Assembly: GCF_011682145.1 (NCBI RefSeq)
Contig: NZ_WHJH01000003.1
Coordinates: forward strand, 62,001 to 126,000
DNA length: 64,000 nucleotides
Direction: 5' to 3'
From: Massilia mucilaginosa
GTDB taxonomy: Bacteria > Pseudomonadota > Gammaproteobacteria > Burkholderiales > Burkholderiaceae_D
Shown: piece after piece, positions 52,472-61,408 of the stretch
Numbering within the stretch: the stretch's first letter is position 1
Layout of the letters: every line of letters starts with the position of its first letter
Program-made: the position numbers and the translations under genes
The notes under the pieces: model-generated
What the model was told of the DNA's origin: nothing
Seen by the model: only the letters and a program-made list of their open reading frames with translations
The model's database searches: none

Positions 52472-53494
52472 ATGAGTGTAACCCATGAAAAAACAATGCT
52501 GAAAGCTTTTGACAAAAACCTCACGCAACGCGCCATGCAACTGGCCCGCGAGACCTTGGCAATCGAAGCGGACGCCATCCGCGCCCTGCACGCGCGCCTG
52601 GAGACCGACGACAGCGTCGGCCAGGCCGTCGGCCTCTTGATGGAGTGCGGCGGGCGCGTGGTCGTCTCCGGCATGGGCAAGTCGGGCCATATCGCGCGCA
52701 AGATCGCCGCCACCCTGGCCTCGACCGGCACCCCGGCCATGTTCGTGCATCCGGGCGAAGCGGCCCACGGCGACCTTGGCATGGTCACCGCGCAGGATGC
52801 CTTCATCGCCATCTCCAACTCCGGCGAAACCGCCGAACTGATGTCGATCCTGCCGATCATCAAGCGCATGGGCGCGCCGCTGATCGCCATGACCGGCAAT
52901 CCGCAATCGAGCCTGGCGCTGCTGGCCGACGTGCACCTCGACGTCTCGGTGGCCAAGGAAGCCTGTCCGCTCAACCTGGCGCCGACCGCCAGCACCACCG
53001 TCACCCTGGCGCTGGGCGACGCGCTGGCCGTGGCCCTGCTCGACGCGCACGGCTTCAAGGAAGAAGACTTCGCCCGCTCGCATCCGGGCGGCGCGCTGGG
53101 ACGGCGCCTGCTGACCCACGTGCGCGACGTCATGCGCAGCGGCGACGCCGTGCCGCAAGTGCGCGCCGACGTCTCGCTCTCGGTGGCCCTGCTCGAAATC
53201 ACCCAGAAGGGCATGGGCATGACCGCCATCGTCGACGAGGCAGGCCATCCGATCGGCGTATTTACCGACGGCGACCTGCGCCGCCTCATCGAGCGCGTCC
53301 AGGATTTTACCAAGATCACCATCCGCGACGTGATGCACGCCGACCCGCGCCGCGTCGGTCCCGACCAGCTGGCGGTCGATGCGGTGGCGATCATGGAAGA
53401 ATTCCGCATCAATCAAATGCTGGTGGTCGACGCCGACGGCAAGCTGGTTGGCGCCCTGCACATCCACGACCTGACCCGCGCGAAGGTGATCTGA
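52472..53494 (+). CDS. kdsD: D-arabinose-5-phosphate isomerase KdsD
   Basis: A 340-residue sugar-phosphate isomerase: SIS domain (about 45-175, VVVSGMGKSGHIARKIAATLASTGTPA) and two CBS domains (about 205-330). It makes arabinose-5-phosphate for Kdo, the core sugar of LPS. ATG 52472 has no clear ribosome site and a TATACT box lies only 7 bases ahead, so the true start may be Met at 52499 or the mRNA leaderless. The stop shares one base with the kdsC ATG (TGATG). Confidence 0.93.
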   Translation: MSVTHEKTMLKAFDKNLTQRAMQLARETLAIEADAIRALHARLETDDSVGQAVGLLMECGGRVVVSGMGKSGHIARKIAATLASTGTPAMFVHPGEAAHGDLGMVTAQDAFIAISNSGETAELMSILPIIKRMGAPLIAMTGNPQSSLALLADVHLDVSVAKEACPLNLAPTASTTVTLALGDALAVALLDAHGFKEEDFARSHPGGALGRRLLTHVRDVMRSGDAVPQVRADVSLSVALLEITQKGMGMTAIVDEAGHPIGVFTDGDLRRLIERVQDFTKITIRDVMHADPRRVGPDQLAVDAVAIMEEFRINQMLVVDADGKLVGALHIHDLTRAKVI

Positions 53495-54036
53495 TGACCA
53501 ATCCGGCAAACCAGCTGGCCCACATGCAACGCGCCGCCGCCGTCAAGGTCATGATTTTCGACGTCGACGGCGTGCTCACCGACGGCAGCCTGACCTACGG
53601 CCCCGATGGCGAAGCGACCAAGACCTTCAATGTGCTCGACGGCCTGGGCATCCAGCTGCTGCAAAAGAGCGGCGTGGCCACCGCCATCATCAGCGCGCGC
53701 CAGTCGCCGATCGTGGTGCGGCGCGCGGCCGACCTGGGCATCATGCACGTCCACCAGGGCATCCACGACAAGCGCGTGGCGTTTGCCAAGCTGCTCGAAG
53801 CGACCGGCGTCAGCGCCGCGCAGTGCGGCTACATCGGCGACGACGTGATCGACCTGCCACTGCTGCTGCAGGTCGGCTTTGCCGTGACCGTGCCGACCGG
53901 GCACCCGGAAGTGCAGTACCGCGCCCATTACGTCACCAAGGCCGGCGGCGGGCGCGGCGCCGTGCGCGAAGTGTGCGACATGGTCATGCGCGCGCAGGGC
54001 ACCTACGACGCGGCGCTGGCGCCGTACTTCGCCTGA
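53494..54036 (+). CDS. kdsC: 3-deoxy-D-manno-octulosonate 8-phosphate phosphatase KdsC
   Basis: A 180-residue HAD phosphatase without cap domain. The nucleophile motif is FDVDGVLTDG (Asp23, Asp25), motif II ISARQS, and motif IV GDDVIDLPLL. It dephosphorylates Kdo-8-phosphate. Coupled to kdsD by a one-base overlap and followed by lptC 21 bases on. Confidence 0.95.
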   Translation: MTNPANQLAHMQRAAAVKVMIFDVDGVLTDGSLTYGPDGEATKTFNVLDGLGIQLLQKSGVATAIISARQSPIVVRRAADLGIMHVHQGIHDKRVAFAKLLEATGVSAAQCGYIGDDVIDLPLLLQVGFAVTVPTGHPEVQYRAHYVTKAGGGRGAVREVCDMVMRAQGTYDAALAPYFA

Positions 54037-54057
54037 TGCATATCACAGGAGACCACC

Positions 54058-54681
54058 ATGCATAAGCGCACCGCACACCGCTGGCGCCTGACCGCGATCA
54101 TGGTGGTCGGGACCTTCTTCGCCTTCGGCACCTTCTGGCTGGTCCAGCTGGCGCAAAACGGCGACACGTCGGTCGATCCGAACAGCTTCAAGAATGAACC
54201 CGACTACATCGTCGAACAATTCAGCTTCGTGCGCATGACGCCCGAGGGCAAGCCGCGCTACCTGGTGTCCGGCGCCAAACTCACGCACCGTCCGATCGAC
54301 GACACCTCCGACGTCGAGCTGCCGGTGCTGCAGGGCGTCGCGCCCGGCCAGCCGGTCACCACCATCACCTCGCAGCGCGCACGCATCCGCCACGCCCAGA
54401 ACCAGGCCGACCTGCTTGGCGACGTCAATGTGGTGCGGCCCGCATCGCCCACCAACCGCGCGATGCAGCTCAAGACCGAAGCGCTGACGGTGTACACCGA
54501 CGAAGACCGCATGACCTCCGACCAGCCGGTCGAGGTCACGCTGGGCAGCTCCACCATCAGGGGCACCGGCATGGACGCCAACAACGCCACGGGCGAACTC
54601 AAATTCGCCAGCCGCGGGCAGATCGTCTACCCACCGAAAGCGGCGCGCGCTGCGCCAACCACACCAGGCAAACCACAATGA
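54058..54681 (+). CDS. lptC: LPS transport periplasmic protein LptC
   Basis: A 207-residue bitopic protein: one membrane helix (about 12-30) and a periplasmic beta-jellyroll (LptC/DUF1239). Typical features are FVRMTPEGKPRYLVSGAKL and DVNVVRPASP. It receives LPS from LptBFG and hands it to LptA. The C-terminus continues with a short Pro/Ala tail. The stop overlaps the lptA start by 4 bases. Confidence 0.92.
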   Translation: MHKRTAHRWRLTAIMVVGTFFAFGTFWLVQLAQNGDTSVDPNSFKNEPDYIVEQFSFVRMTPEGKPRYLVSGAKLTHRPIDDTSDVELPVLQGVAPGQPVTTITSQRARIRHAQNQADLLGDVNVVRPASPTNRAMQLKTEALTVYTDEDRMTSDQPVEVTLGSSTIRGTGMDANNATGELKFASRGQIVYPPKAARAAPTTPGKPQ

Positions 54682-55304
54682 AAAAATTCCTAGCCTTCGC
54701 CCTGCTCGGCCTGGCCGCGGCAACCGCGTCCGCCGAAAAGGCCGATGCCGCCAAACAGGCGGTGATCGGTTACGATTCCCTCGAAACCAATGAAGTGACC
54801 CAGGTCACGATCCTGACCGGGAACGTGGTCGTCACCAAGGGCACGCTGATCCTCAAGTCGGACCGCGCCACCATCAAGGAAACCCCGGAAGGCGACATGT
54901 TCGTGACCCTGACCGCCAGTGCCGGCAAGGCCGCCACGTTCCGCCAGAAGCGCGACGGCGGCCCGGACCTGTGGATCGAAGGCCAGGCCCAGCGCATCGA
55001 ATACGATGAACGCAACGATCTGATGAAGCTGTTCTCGAACGCCAGGATCCGCCAGCTCGAAGGCAGCAAGGCCACCAATGAAATCGAGAGCGAGTTCATT
55101 TCCTACGACAGCCGCAAAGAAGTTTTCTTGGCGCGCAACGACGCCAGCGGCACCAACAAGCCGGGCCAGGGCCGCGGCACCATGATCATCGCCCCGCGCA
55201 AGCCGCGCGCCACGCCGGCCACGCCGGCGCCGGGTGCGCCTGTTACGCCGGCGCCGGCACCAGCGCCTGCGCCCACCACCACGCCAGCGGTGCTCACCCA
55301 ATGA
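54678..55304 (+). CDS. lptA: LPS transport bridge protein LptA
   Basis: A 208-residue periplasmic protein: signal peptide (1-18), OstA domain (about 35-150) with [20 protein letters not shown], and a Pro/Ala-rich tail of about 35 residues that is longer than usual. It forms the bridge carrying LPS across the periplasm. Overlaps lptC and lptB by 4 bases each. Confidence 0.93.
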   Translation: MKKFLAFALLGLAAATASAEKADAAKQAVIGYDSLETNEVTQVTILTGNVVVTKGTLILKSDRATIKETPEGDMFVTLTASAGKAATFRQKRDGGPDLWIEGQAQRIEYDERNDLMKLFSNARIRQLEGSKATNEIESEFISYDSRKEVFLARNDASGTNKPGQGRGTMIIAPRKPRATPATPAPGAPVTPAPAPAPAPTTTPAVLTQ

Positions 55305-56059
55305 TCGAACCGAAAAATTGCGGCAGCAGGCTGATCGTGCGCGGGCTGCAGAAAAGTTACGGCAAGCGCCTGGTGGTGCGCGACGTCTCGCTGCAGGTCG
55401 ACTGCGGCGAAGTGGTCGGCCTGCTCGGCCCGAATGGCGCCGGCAAGACCACCTCGTTCTACATGATCGTCGGCCTGGTGCCGTCGGACGCGGGCACGAT
55501 CGACATCAGCGGGGTCGATATTTCGAGCCTGCCGATTCACCGCCGTGCCACGCTCGGCCTGTCGTACCTGCCGCAGGAAGCGTCGGTGTTCCGCAAGTTG
55601 ACCGTGGAAGAAAACATCCGCGCCGTGCTGGAGCTGCAAAAGGTCGACGGCAAGTCGCTCACCAAGGCGCAGATCAACGAACGCCTCGATACCCTGCTGG
55701 CCGACCTGCAGATCGAAAAACTGCGCGAGAACCAGGCCATGTCGCTGTCCGGCGGCGAGCGGCGCCGGGTCGAGATCGCGCGCGCGCTGGCGACCAACCC
55801 GCGCTTCGTGCTGCTCGACGAACCGTTCGCCGGGGTCGACCCGATCGCCGTCATCGAGATCCAGCGCATCGTGCGCTTCCTCAAGCAGCGCGGCATCGGC
55901 GTCCTGATCACCGACCATAACGTGCGCGAAACGCTGGGTATCTGCGACCGCGCCTATATTATCAACCAGGGCGCGGTGCTGGCCTCGGGTCGTCCCGACG
56001 ATATCATCGCGGATGAATCCGTGCGTCGGGTCTACCTGGGCGAACACTTCCGGATGTAG
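55301..56059 (+). CDS. lptB: LPS export ABC ATPase LptB
   Basis: A 252-residue ABC ATPase: Walker [10 protein letters not shown]-loop [17 protein letters not shown], signature [12 protein letters not shown] and Walker [13 protein letters not shown]. It powers LPS extraction with LptF and LptG, encoded elsewhere. It starts in the lptA stop and precedes rpoN by 2 bases, the classical lptB-rpoN order. Confidence 0.96.
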   Translation: MIEPKNCGSRLIVRGLQKSYGKRLVVRDVSLQVDCGEVVGLLGPNGAGKTTSFYMIVGLVPSDAGTIDISGVDISSLPIHRRATLGLSYLPQEASVFRKLTVEENIRAVLELQKVDGKSLTKAQINERLDTLLADLQIEKLRENQAMSLSGGERRRVEIARALATNPRFVLLDEPFAGVDPIAVIEIQRIVRFLKQRGIGVLITDHNVRETLGICDRAYIINQGAVLASGRPDDIIADESVRRVYLGEHFRM

Positions 56060-56061
56060 GC

Positions 56062-57534
56062 ATGAAACAGTCCCTTCAACTACGCACTTCCCAGCACCTC
56101 GCGCTCACGCCCCAGTTGCAGCAGTCGATCCGGCTGCTGCAGCTGTCGACCCTCGAACTGCACCAGGAACTGGAGCAGCTGTTAAGCGACAATCCGCTGC
56201 TCGAACGGCTCGACGACCCGCTCGATCATTCGGTGCGCCTGCTGGGCGATGGCGCCATCAGCAGCACCTCGACGCCGACCGAAGCGGCGCCCGAGCCGGG
56301 CGCGCAGGATGCGCCGGCGGCGGCCGAGGGCGACGGCTTCGAAGGCGGCGAAGCGGACAGCCCGGCCAGCAGCGACAACGATGGCGAGTGGGGCGACCTC
56401 GGTCGCGCCAAGACGTCCGACGACGAGGACTCGCGCCCGCAGCTCGAAGCATCAGGCACCACCTTGCGCGAGCACCTGATGGAGCAGATGCGCGTGACCG
56501 TGCTCGAAGCGCGCGACCGGGCGCTGGTCGAACTGATCGTCGACGCCATCGACGACAACGGCTACCTGACCGAGTCGCTCGAAGAAATCCACGAGCGCAT
56601 GCCGCCCGAGCTGGAGATCGAAATTGAAGAACTGCGCACCGCGCTGTCGCTGCTGCAAAGCTTCGACCCGAGCGGGGTGTGCGCGCGCAATGCGTCCGAA
56701 TGCCTGGCGCTGCAGATCCGGCGCATGCCTGGGGTGCCGATGGTGACGCGGCGCATGGCGCTGACCATCGTCGAAAACCATCTGACCTGGTTCGCCCAGC
56801 GCGAATTCAACAAGCTGAAAAAAGCGCTCGACTGCGACGATGAAGACCTGCGCGAAGCGCAGACCGTGATCCGCCAGTGCAATCCGCATCCGGGTGCCGA
56901 GTTCGCGTCCGACGTGTCCGACTATGTGGTACCGGACGTGATCGTGCGCAAAGCGAAGAATGGCTGGTCGGTGATGCTCAATAACGACGTGATGCCGCGC
57001 CTGCGCGTGAACAGCATGTACGCCGCGCTGCTCAAGCAGGGCAAGGGCGAAGGTCAGATGGGTGCGCAGCTGCAGGAAGCCAAATGGCTGATCAAGAACA
57101 TGCGCCAGCGTTTCGACACCATCTTGCGCGTGGCCGAAGCGATCGTCGAACGGCAGCGCAATTTCTTCTCGCACGGCGCGGTGGCGATGCGCCCGCTGGT
57201 GCTGCGCGAAATCGCCGACACGCTCGGCCTGCACGAAAGTACGATCTCGCGCGTGACCACGCAAAAGTACATGATGACGCCGCACGGCATGTTCGAGCTG
57301 AAGTATTTTTTCGGCAGCCACGTGGCCACCGAAGCGGGCGGGGAAGCCTCGTCGACGGCGATTCGCGCGCTGATCGTGCAGCTGACCAGCGCCGAAGATC
57401 CGAAGAGTCCTCTGTCGGACAGCAAGATTGCCGACATGCTGGGCGAGCAGGGCATGGTGATTGCGCGCCGCACGGTCGCCAAATACCGTGAAGCGCTCAA
57501 GATTCCGCCGGTCGCCCTGCGCAAGTGCCTGTAG
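56062..57534 (+). CDS. rpoN: RNA polymerase sigma-54 factor RpoN
   Basis: A 490-residue sigma-54. The Gln/Leu-rich activator-interacting region I runs over residues 1-50 ([22 protein letters not shown]). The acidic region II spans about 55-135. The core-binding domain, the HTH with [18 protein letters not shown] and the RpoN box [12 protein letters not shown] near the C-terminus complete it. It directs transcription of nitrogen, pilus and other -24/-12 promoters. The usual partner hpf is not adjacent but 3.4 kb away. Confidence 0.97.
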   Translation: MKQSLQLRTSQHLALTPQLQQSIRLLQLSTLELHQELEQLLSDNPLLERLDDPLDHSVRLLGDGAISSTSTPTEAAPEPGAQDAPAAAEGDGFEGGEADSPASSDNDGEWGDLGRAKTSDDEDSRPQLEASGTTLREHLMEQMRVTVLEARDRALVELIVDAIDDNGYLTESLEEIHERMPPELEIEIEELRTALSLLQSFDPSGVCARNASECLALQIRRMPGVPMVTRRMALTIVENHLTWFAQREFNKLKKALDCDDEDLREAQTVIRQCNPHPGAEFASDVSDYVVPDVIVRKAKNGWSVMLNNDVMPRLRVNSMYAALLKQGKGEGQMGAQLQEAKWLIKNMRQRFDTILRVAEAIVERQRNFFSHGAVAMRPLVLREIADTLGLHESTISRVTTQKYMMTPHGMFELKYFFGSHVATEAGGEASSTAIRALIVQLTSAEDPKSPLSDSKIADMLGEQGMVIARRTVAKYREALKIPPVALRKCL

Positions 57535-57558
57535 GCCACCCCCACCTGTATCCCCCAC

Positions 57559-57657
57559 CCGGTGTCAGGTCTGACATTCGGACACGGCCTGAACATTACA
57601 TGCCGATCGCTTGCTATTACAGCAGGGCTCGTGTCCGAATGTCAGACCTGACACCGG
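57559..57657. repeat. 27-bp perfect inverted repeat with satellite copies
   Basis: The left arm (57559-57585, beginning CCGGTGTCAGGTCTGACATT) and right arm (57631-57657) are exact reverse complements; the spacer is 45 bases. Just downstream, GACACCGGCC recurs twice more and a small CCGGGCG/CGCCCGG-type hairpin follows (57673-57688). The block sits between the convergent rpoN and the secreted-protein gene. It looks like a repetitive extragenic palindrome that may also end transcription. Confidence 0.85.
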
Positions 57658-57724
57658 CCTTGACACCGGCCTCCGGGCGGACGCCCGGCCGACACCGGCC
57701 CGGGCGGGCGGTTTTGCGCAGTGC

Positions 57725-59044
57725 TTACAAGAACTGCGGGTAGTCGCGCACGAGCGATTTTTCCAGTTGTTCGACGTTGCCGAACAGGTCGAGCTCTCCG
57801 CCGTTCGAGATGCGTCGTCCCGCATCCCAGCTGCGCCAGGCGCGCACGGTGTCCTCGTTTCTGTAAAGTGCCATTCCCAAGCCGCCGTAGGCCGACGCCA
57901 TCGCCGGATTGGCCTGGAGCGCCTTGGCGTACAGCGCAGCGGCTTCGCGATACCGGCCCAGCTCTTTGAGGTTATCGGCTTCAAACAGCATCAGCACGTG
58001 CTGCTTGCGCGTGGTGTGCTTGCGCAGGTCCTGCAGCGTGGCGTTGGCCGCTTCCAGTTCCGCCCTGGTCTTGTTGTCGCCCATGATCGCGCCCAGCCGG
58101 ATCAACTCCGGGTTGGCCTTCATCAGCGCGCGCTGCTCCGCCGTGCGTGCGATCGAATCGCCCCCCGAAAATGCCCATTCGTTCAACCCCAGCATGGCGT
58201 CCAGCAGCCGGTTGTCGGCGAACGCCTGGGCGGTTTCGCGCTCGGCCGCCTGCCTGGCCGCGGGCGTCGGCGGTGCCGCGCTGATTGCCGCCTTGTCGAG
58301 CACCTGGTCGATCTCGTCGCCCTGCGGCGCACGCGGCTTGTATGCGGCGAGACTGTAGGTCGCCGGCGCGCTTTGCTTGACGGCGCTGATCGTGTAGGTA
58401 CGCGTTTCGCTGTAGCCTTCGATCTGCTTGTGGTACGTGACCAGGCTGGCCGGCAAGCGTTGTTGGGCGGAGAGCCGCGCCAGCACGCGCGGATGGGTGC
58501 CGAAAGTGCGCAGCACGCGTGCGAACATGGCAGCGTCGCCGGCGCTGACACTGGTGCCGCCGGCGCCGATACTGGCCAGGCGAACGCCGTCGACGGCCAA
58601 TACCGTGGCGCCGCCTTCGGTCGACTCGGTCAGCGTGCGCGCCGCCACCTCCAGCGACAGATTGTTTTCCAGCTCGATCAGGCCGTAGGTCGGCGTGAAG
58701 CTGCCCTTCTTTTTGATGGCGAGCAGGCGATAGCCGATGGTGTCGAACAGCGAATAGGCCACATAGCTGCGGCTTGCCTCGTCGATTTGATAACGGCGCC
58801 GCGTGACCAGGTCGACAATCGTCGTTTCCTTCTTGTCTTGCACGGTCAGATAGCGTTCGCCCTGCGTGATCTTGAATGCATGCGTCTCGTTCGGTATCGG
58901 TACGCCGCCGCGCTTGGCGCCGGTGTAGTTGACGGCGACATGCAGGTCGAAGGTCATGGCGGCGCACGCCGGCGCGCCAGCGGCGGCCAGGGTGCCCAGC
59001 ATCGCCAGGCGCAGCAGGGAAGTGGAGGTGTATCGCGTGAACAT
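57725..59044 (-). CDS. Exported protein with C-terminal TPR-like region (paralogue A)
   Basis: A 439-residue protein with signal peptide (ends CAAMTFDL, about residue 28). The N-terminal part carries GERYLTVQDKKETTIVDLVTRRRYQIDEASRSYVAYSLFD; the C-terminal 90 residues contain TPR-like helices (RYREAAALYAKALQANPAMASAYGGLG). It is clearly related to the next gene. Start at ATG 59044, where the signal peptide begins. Family not recognised; function unknown. Confidence 0.7.
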   Translation of the reverse strand: MFTRYTSTSLLRLAMLGTLAAAGAPACAAMTFDLHVAVNYTGAKRGGVPIPNETHAFKITQGERYLTVQDKKETTIVDLVTRRRYQIDEASRSYVAYSLFDTIGYRLLAIKKKGSFTPTYGLIELENNLSLEVAARTLTESTEGGATVLAVDGVRLASIGAGGTSVSAGDAAMFARVLRTFGTHPRVLARLSAQQRLPASLVTYHKQIEGYSETRTYTISAVKQSAPATYSLAAYKPRAPQGDEIDQVLDKAAISAAPPTPAARQAAERETAQAFADNRLLDAMLGLNEWAFSGGDSIARTAEQRALMKANPELIRLGAIMGDNKTRAELEAANATLQDLRKHTTRKQHVLMLFEADNLKELGRYREAAALYAKALQANPAMASAYGGLGMALYRNEDTVRAWRSWDAGRRISNGGELDLFGNVEQLEKSLVRDYPQFL

Positions 59045-59215
59045 GGTGGCCCGATATGGTGGTGATAGACGGGCCATTATACGAGGAAGGAATTGTCGTA
59101 ACGCTATCTTTTAGCAGGCAGCTGGCGCCTGCGCGCAGGGTAGCGCAGCCCTATACCGCCGGTATCGGAGCGCCATCCTTCGTGCGCGCCGGCCGTCCGC
59201 CACCCTCGCGCCGGC

Positions 59216-60550
59216 TCAAAAATATTCGGGATGGTCGCGCAGCAGCTGCTGCTCGTGCTGGTTCACCGGCTTGAACAAGTCCAGCGCCGGCGCCATGCGC
59301 CGTCCCGCGTCCCAGCTGCGCCAGGCCCGCGCCATCTCGTAGCCCCGGTACAGGGCGTCGCCCATATCCTTGTAGGCCCCGGCAAGCGCCGGATTGACGC
59401 GCAGGACGCTGACGTACAAGGGCAGCGCGCCGCGCACGTCGCCCAGCTTGCCGCGCATATTGGCTTCGAACAGCATCACGATGTGCTGCTTGCGCGTGGT
59501 GGATTTGCGCAGTTCCTGCATCTTCGCGACCGCCGTTTCCAGCTCCGCCCTGGTCTTGTAGCGTATCGCGCGATAGGCCTGGATCGCCGGATCGGCGCGA
59601 AACAGGGCTGCCTGTTCCGCGCCCGGCTTCATCTGCACGCCGCTGGTGAAGCTCCATTCGGCCATGCCGAGCATGGCGTCGAAGATGCGCTTGTCGGCGA
59701 AGGCTTGCGCAATCTCGGCCTCGAACGCCTGCCTGGCTGCCGCCGTCGGCGGCGCCGCATGCGCCTGCGCCTTGTCGAGCAGCTGGTCGATGTCGTTACC
59801 CTGCGCGGTGCGCGCCGTGTACGGCTTGAGGTCGTAGCCGGCCGGGGCGCTTTGCTTGAGCGCGCTGATGGTATAGGTGCGCGCCTCGCTGAAGCCGATG
59901 CGCTTGTGATGCATGACGAAGCCGGCCGGCACCCGCTTTTCGCCCGACAGGCGCGCCAGCACCAGCGGATGGCCGCCGAAACGGTAGCGCAGCATGCGCT
60001 CGAACTGGGCCGCGTCGGCGGCGCTGATGCCGGTGCCGCCGGCCGGGATCCGCGCCAGCGGGTTGCCGTCGACCGCCAGCACGGTGGCGCCGGCCTCGTT
60101 CGATTCGGACAGCTTGCGGCCTGCTGCCGTGAGCGACAAATTGTGTTCGTCGAAGACCGGATCGAACACCGGCCCCACGCCGGCCTTGCGCAGGTTTTCG
60201 CCCAAGAACGCGCGGTTGAGCAGTTCCGAGGTCCGGAAGCCGACGCCGTCGAACAGCGAATAGTCGACATAGCTGGCGCTGGCCAGGTCGACCTGGTAGC
60301 GGCGCCGCTGCGCAAAATCGTAGATCATCGATTCGTCCGCCGTGCTCACCGACAGATAGCGTTCGCCCAGCACCACCTTGTATTGCTTGATCTCGTCCGG
60401 CGGCGGGTTGTCGCCATGCGTGGCCACGGTGTATTTGGTGGCCACGCTCATGTCGAAACTGAGGACGGCCAGCGCCGGCGCGGCGCTGGCGCACAGGGCG
60501 CCGGCAAGCGCCAGGCGCAGCAGGAAAGTGGGGGCGGTTCGCTTGAACAT
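59216..60550 (-). CDS. Exported protein with C-terminal TPR-like region (paralogue B)
   Basis: A 444-residue protein with signal peptide (APALAVLSFD) and the same organisation as the neighbour. Shared blocks include GERYLSV, RRRYQVDLASASYVDYSLFDGVGFR, GATVLAVDG, TRKQHIVMLFEAN and AYKDMGDALYRGYEMARAWRSWDAGRR. The C-terminus is TPR-like. It is upstream of paralogue A in the same direction with 171 bases between, so the two may be cotranscribed. Function unknown. Confidence 0.7.
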   Translation of the reverse strand: MFKRTAPTFLLRLALAGALCASAAPALAVLSFDMSVATKYTVATHGDNPPPDEIKQYKVVLGERYLSVSTADESMIYDFAQRRRYQVDLASASYVDYSLFDGVGFRTSELLNRAFLGENLRKAGVGPVFDPVFDEHNLSLTAAGRKLSESNEAGATVLAVDGNPLARIPAGGTGISAADAAQFERMLRYRFGGHPLVLARLSGEKRVPAGFVMHHKRIGFSEARTYTISALKQSAPAGYDLKPYTARTAQGNDIDQLLDKAQAHAAPPTAAARQAFEAEIAQAFADKRIFDAMLGMAEWSFTSGVQMKPGAEQAALFRADPAIQAYRAIRYKTRAELETAVAKMQELRKSTTRKQHIVMLFEANMRGKLGDVRGALPLYVSVLRVNPALAGAYKDMGDALYRGYEMARAWRSWDAGRRMAPALDLFKPVNQHEQQLLRDHPEYF

Positions 60551-60933
60551 GATCGGCTCGGATAAATGGCGGGGAGACGATTTTAGGTGAAACCGCTTGC
60601 CGCAAAAACATGATCCGGTTTTTGCTAATTTTCGATCCCGCCGGTATCGCGAGCTTATACCGCGAAGAATATACCGGGTATTTTCCCTTGAATCTTTCCC
60701 GCTTTGTGCTTACCTTGTGCTATGCCAAATAACTGATACACTTGGTTCTACACGAGAGAGAGTTGCTCGGGTACAAAACGAAGGAGTTGAATACCATTAA
60801 ATCCATTAATCGATTGGCAATTTTGCGGACGTAGCAGAATCATCGTCCGTGCGGTAATACAGCTGTTCCTCTGCGCTGCCAAGCGTACGAACCGATAGTA
60901 ACAAGAAGTGCCATTATCATTAGGAGTGTGTGT
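60551..60933. other. Divergent intergenic region upstream of hpf
   Basis: 383 bases of clearly lower GC than the flanking genes, with no supported gene. It must contain the hpf promoter and that of paralogue B. A TAGGAG ribosome site at 60921-60926 sets the hpf start. Confidence 0.4.
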
Positions 60934-61311
60934 ATGAATCTCACAATCAGTGGACATCATCTTGAAGTAACGCCAGCCATCCGTGAATACGTACAGAGCA
61001 AGCTTGAGCGCGTAAGGCGCCATTTCGATCAAGTGATCGATATCGCAGTCATCCTCACCGTCGATAATCTGACTGAAAAAGAAAAGCGTCAAAAGGCCGA
61101 GATCAACCTGCGCCTGTCGGGCAAAACCGTGTATGTCGAAAGCCTGTCGCACGATCTCTACGCCGCCATCGATACCCTGGTCGACAAACTGGATCGCCAG
61201 GTCATGAAGTACAAAACCAAAGTCCAGGACCACAATCACCAGGCCATCAAGCACATGCCTGAAGAAATGCCTGAAGACATGCCTGAAGAAGAGACGCCGT
61301 CGGCCGCATAA
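60934..61311 (+). CDS. hpf: Ribosome hibernation promoting factor HPF
   Basis: A 125-residue sigma-54 modulation/HPF protein ([20 protein letters not shown]... [21 protein letters not shown]). It binds 30S subunits and promotes ribosome dimerisation in stationary phase. TAGGAG lies 7 bases before ATG 60934. The acidic tail contains three MPEE/MPED repeats from a 12-bp tandem repeat (61255-61290). It is normally beside rpoN and ptsN; here neither is adjacent. Confidence 0.94.
   Translation: MNLTISGHHLEVTPAIREYVQSKLERVRRHFDQVIDIAVILTVDNLTEKEKRQKAEINLRLSGKTVYVESLSHDLYAAIDTLVDKLDRQVMKYKTKVQDHNHQAIKHMPEEMPEDMPEEETPSAA
61255..61290 (+). repeat. 12-bp tandem repeat in hpf tail
   Basis: Three copies of ATGCCTGAAGAA (middle copy ends in C) encode [12 protein letters not shown]. 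The repeat is in frame. Confidence 0.85.
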
Positions 61312-61332
61312 GCAGGCCCCGTCCCATTCTCA

Positions 61333-61358
61333 AAGGGCGCCCGCGTGGCGCCCTTTTT
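61333..61358 (+). terminator. Rho-independent terminator after hpf
   Basis: AAGGGCGCC (61333-61341) pairs with GGCGCCCTT (61347-61355) around CGCGT, followed by T. Confidence 0.88.
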
Positions 61359-61408
61359 GCATCCATGCGCGATAAAATAGCGCTCCTTTTCTTCTTCCGG
61401 CCAGCCCC

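Noticed and set aside
60814-60826. TGGCAATTTTGC resembling a sigma-54 -24/-12 site before hpf
   Set aside because: Spacing between TGG and TTGC is too short for a sigma-54 promoter.
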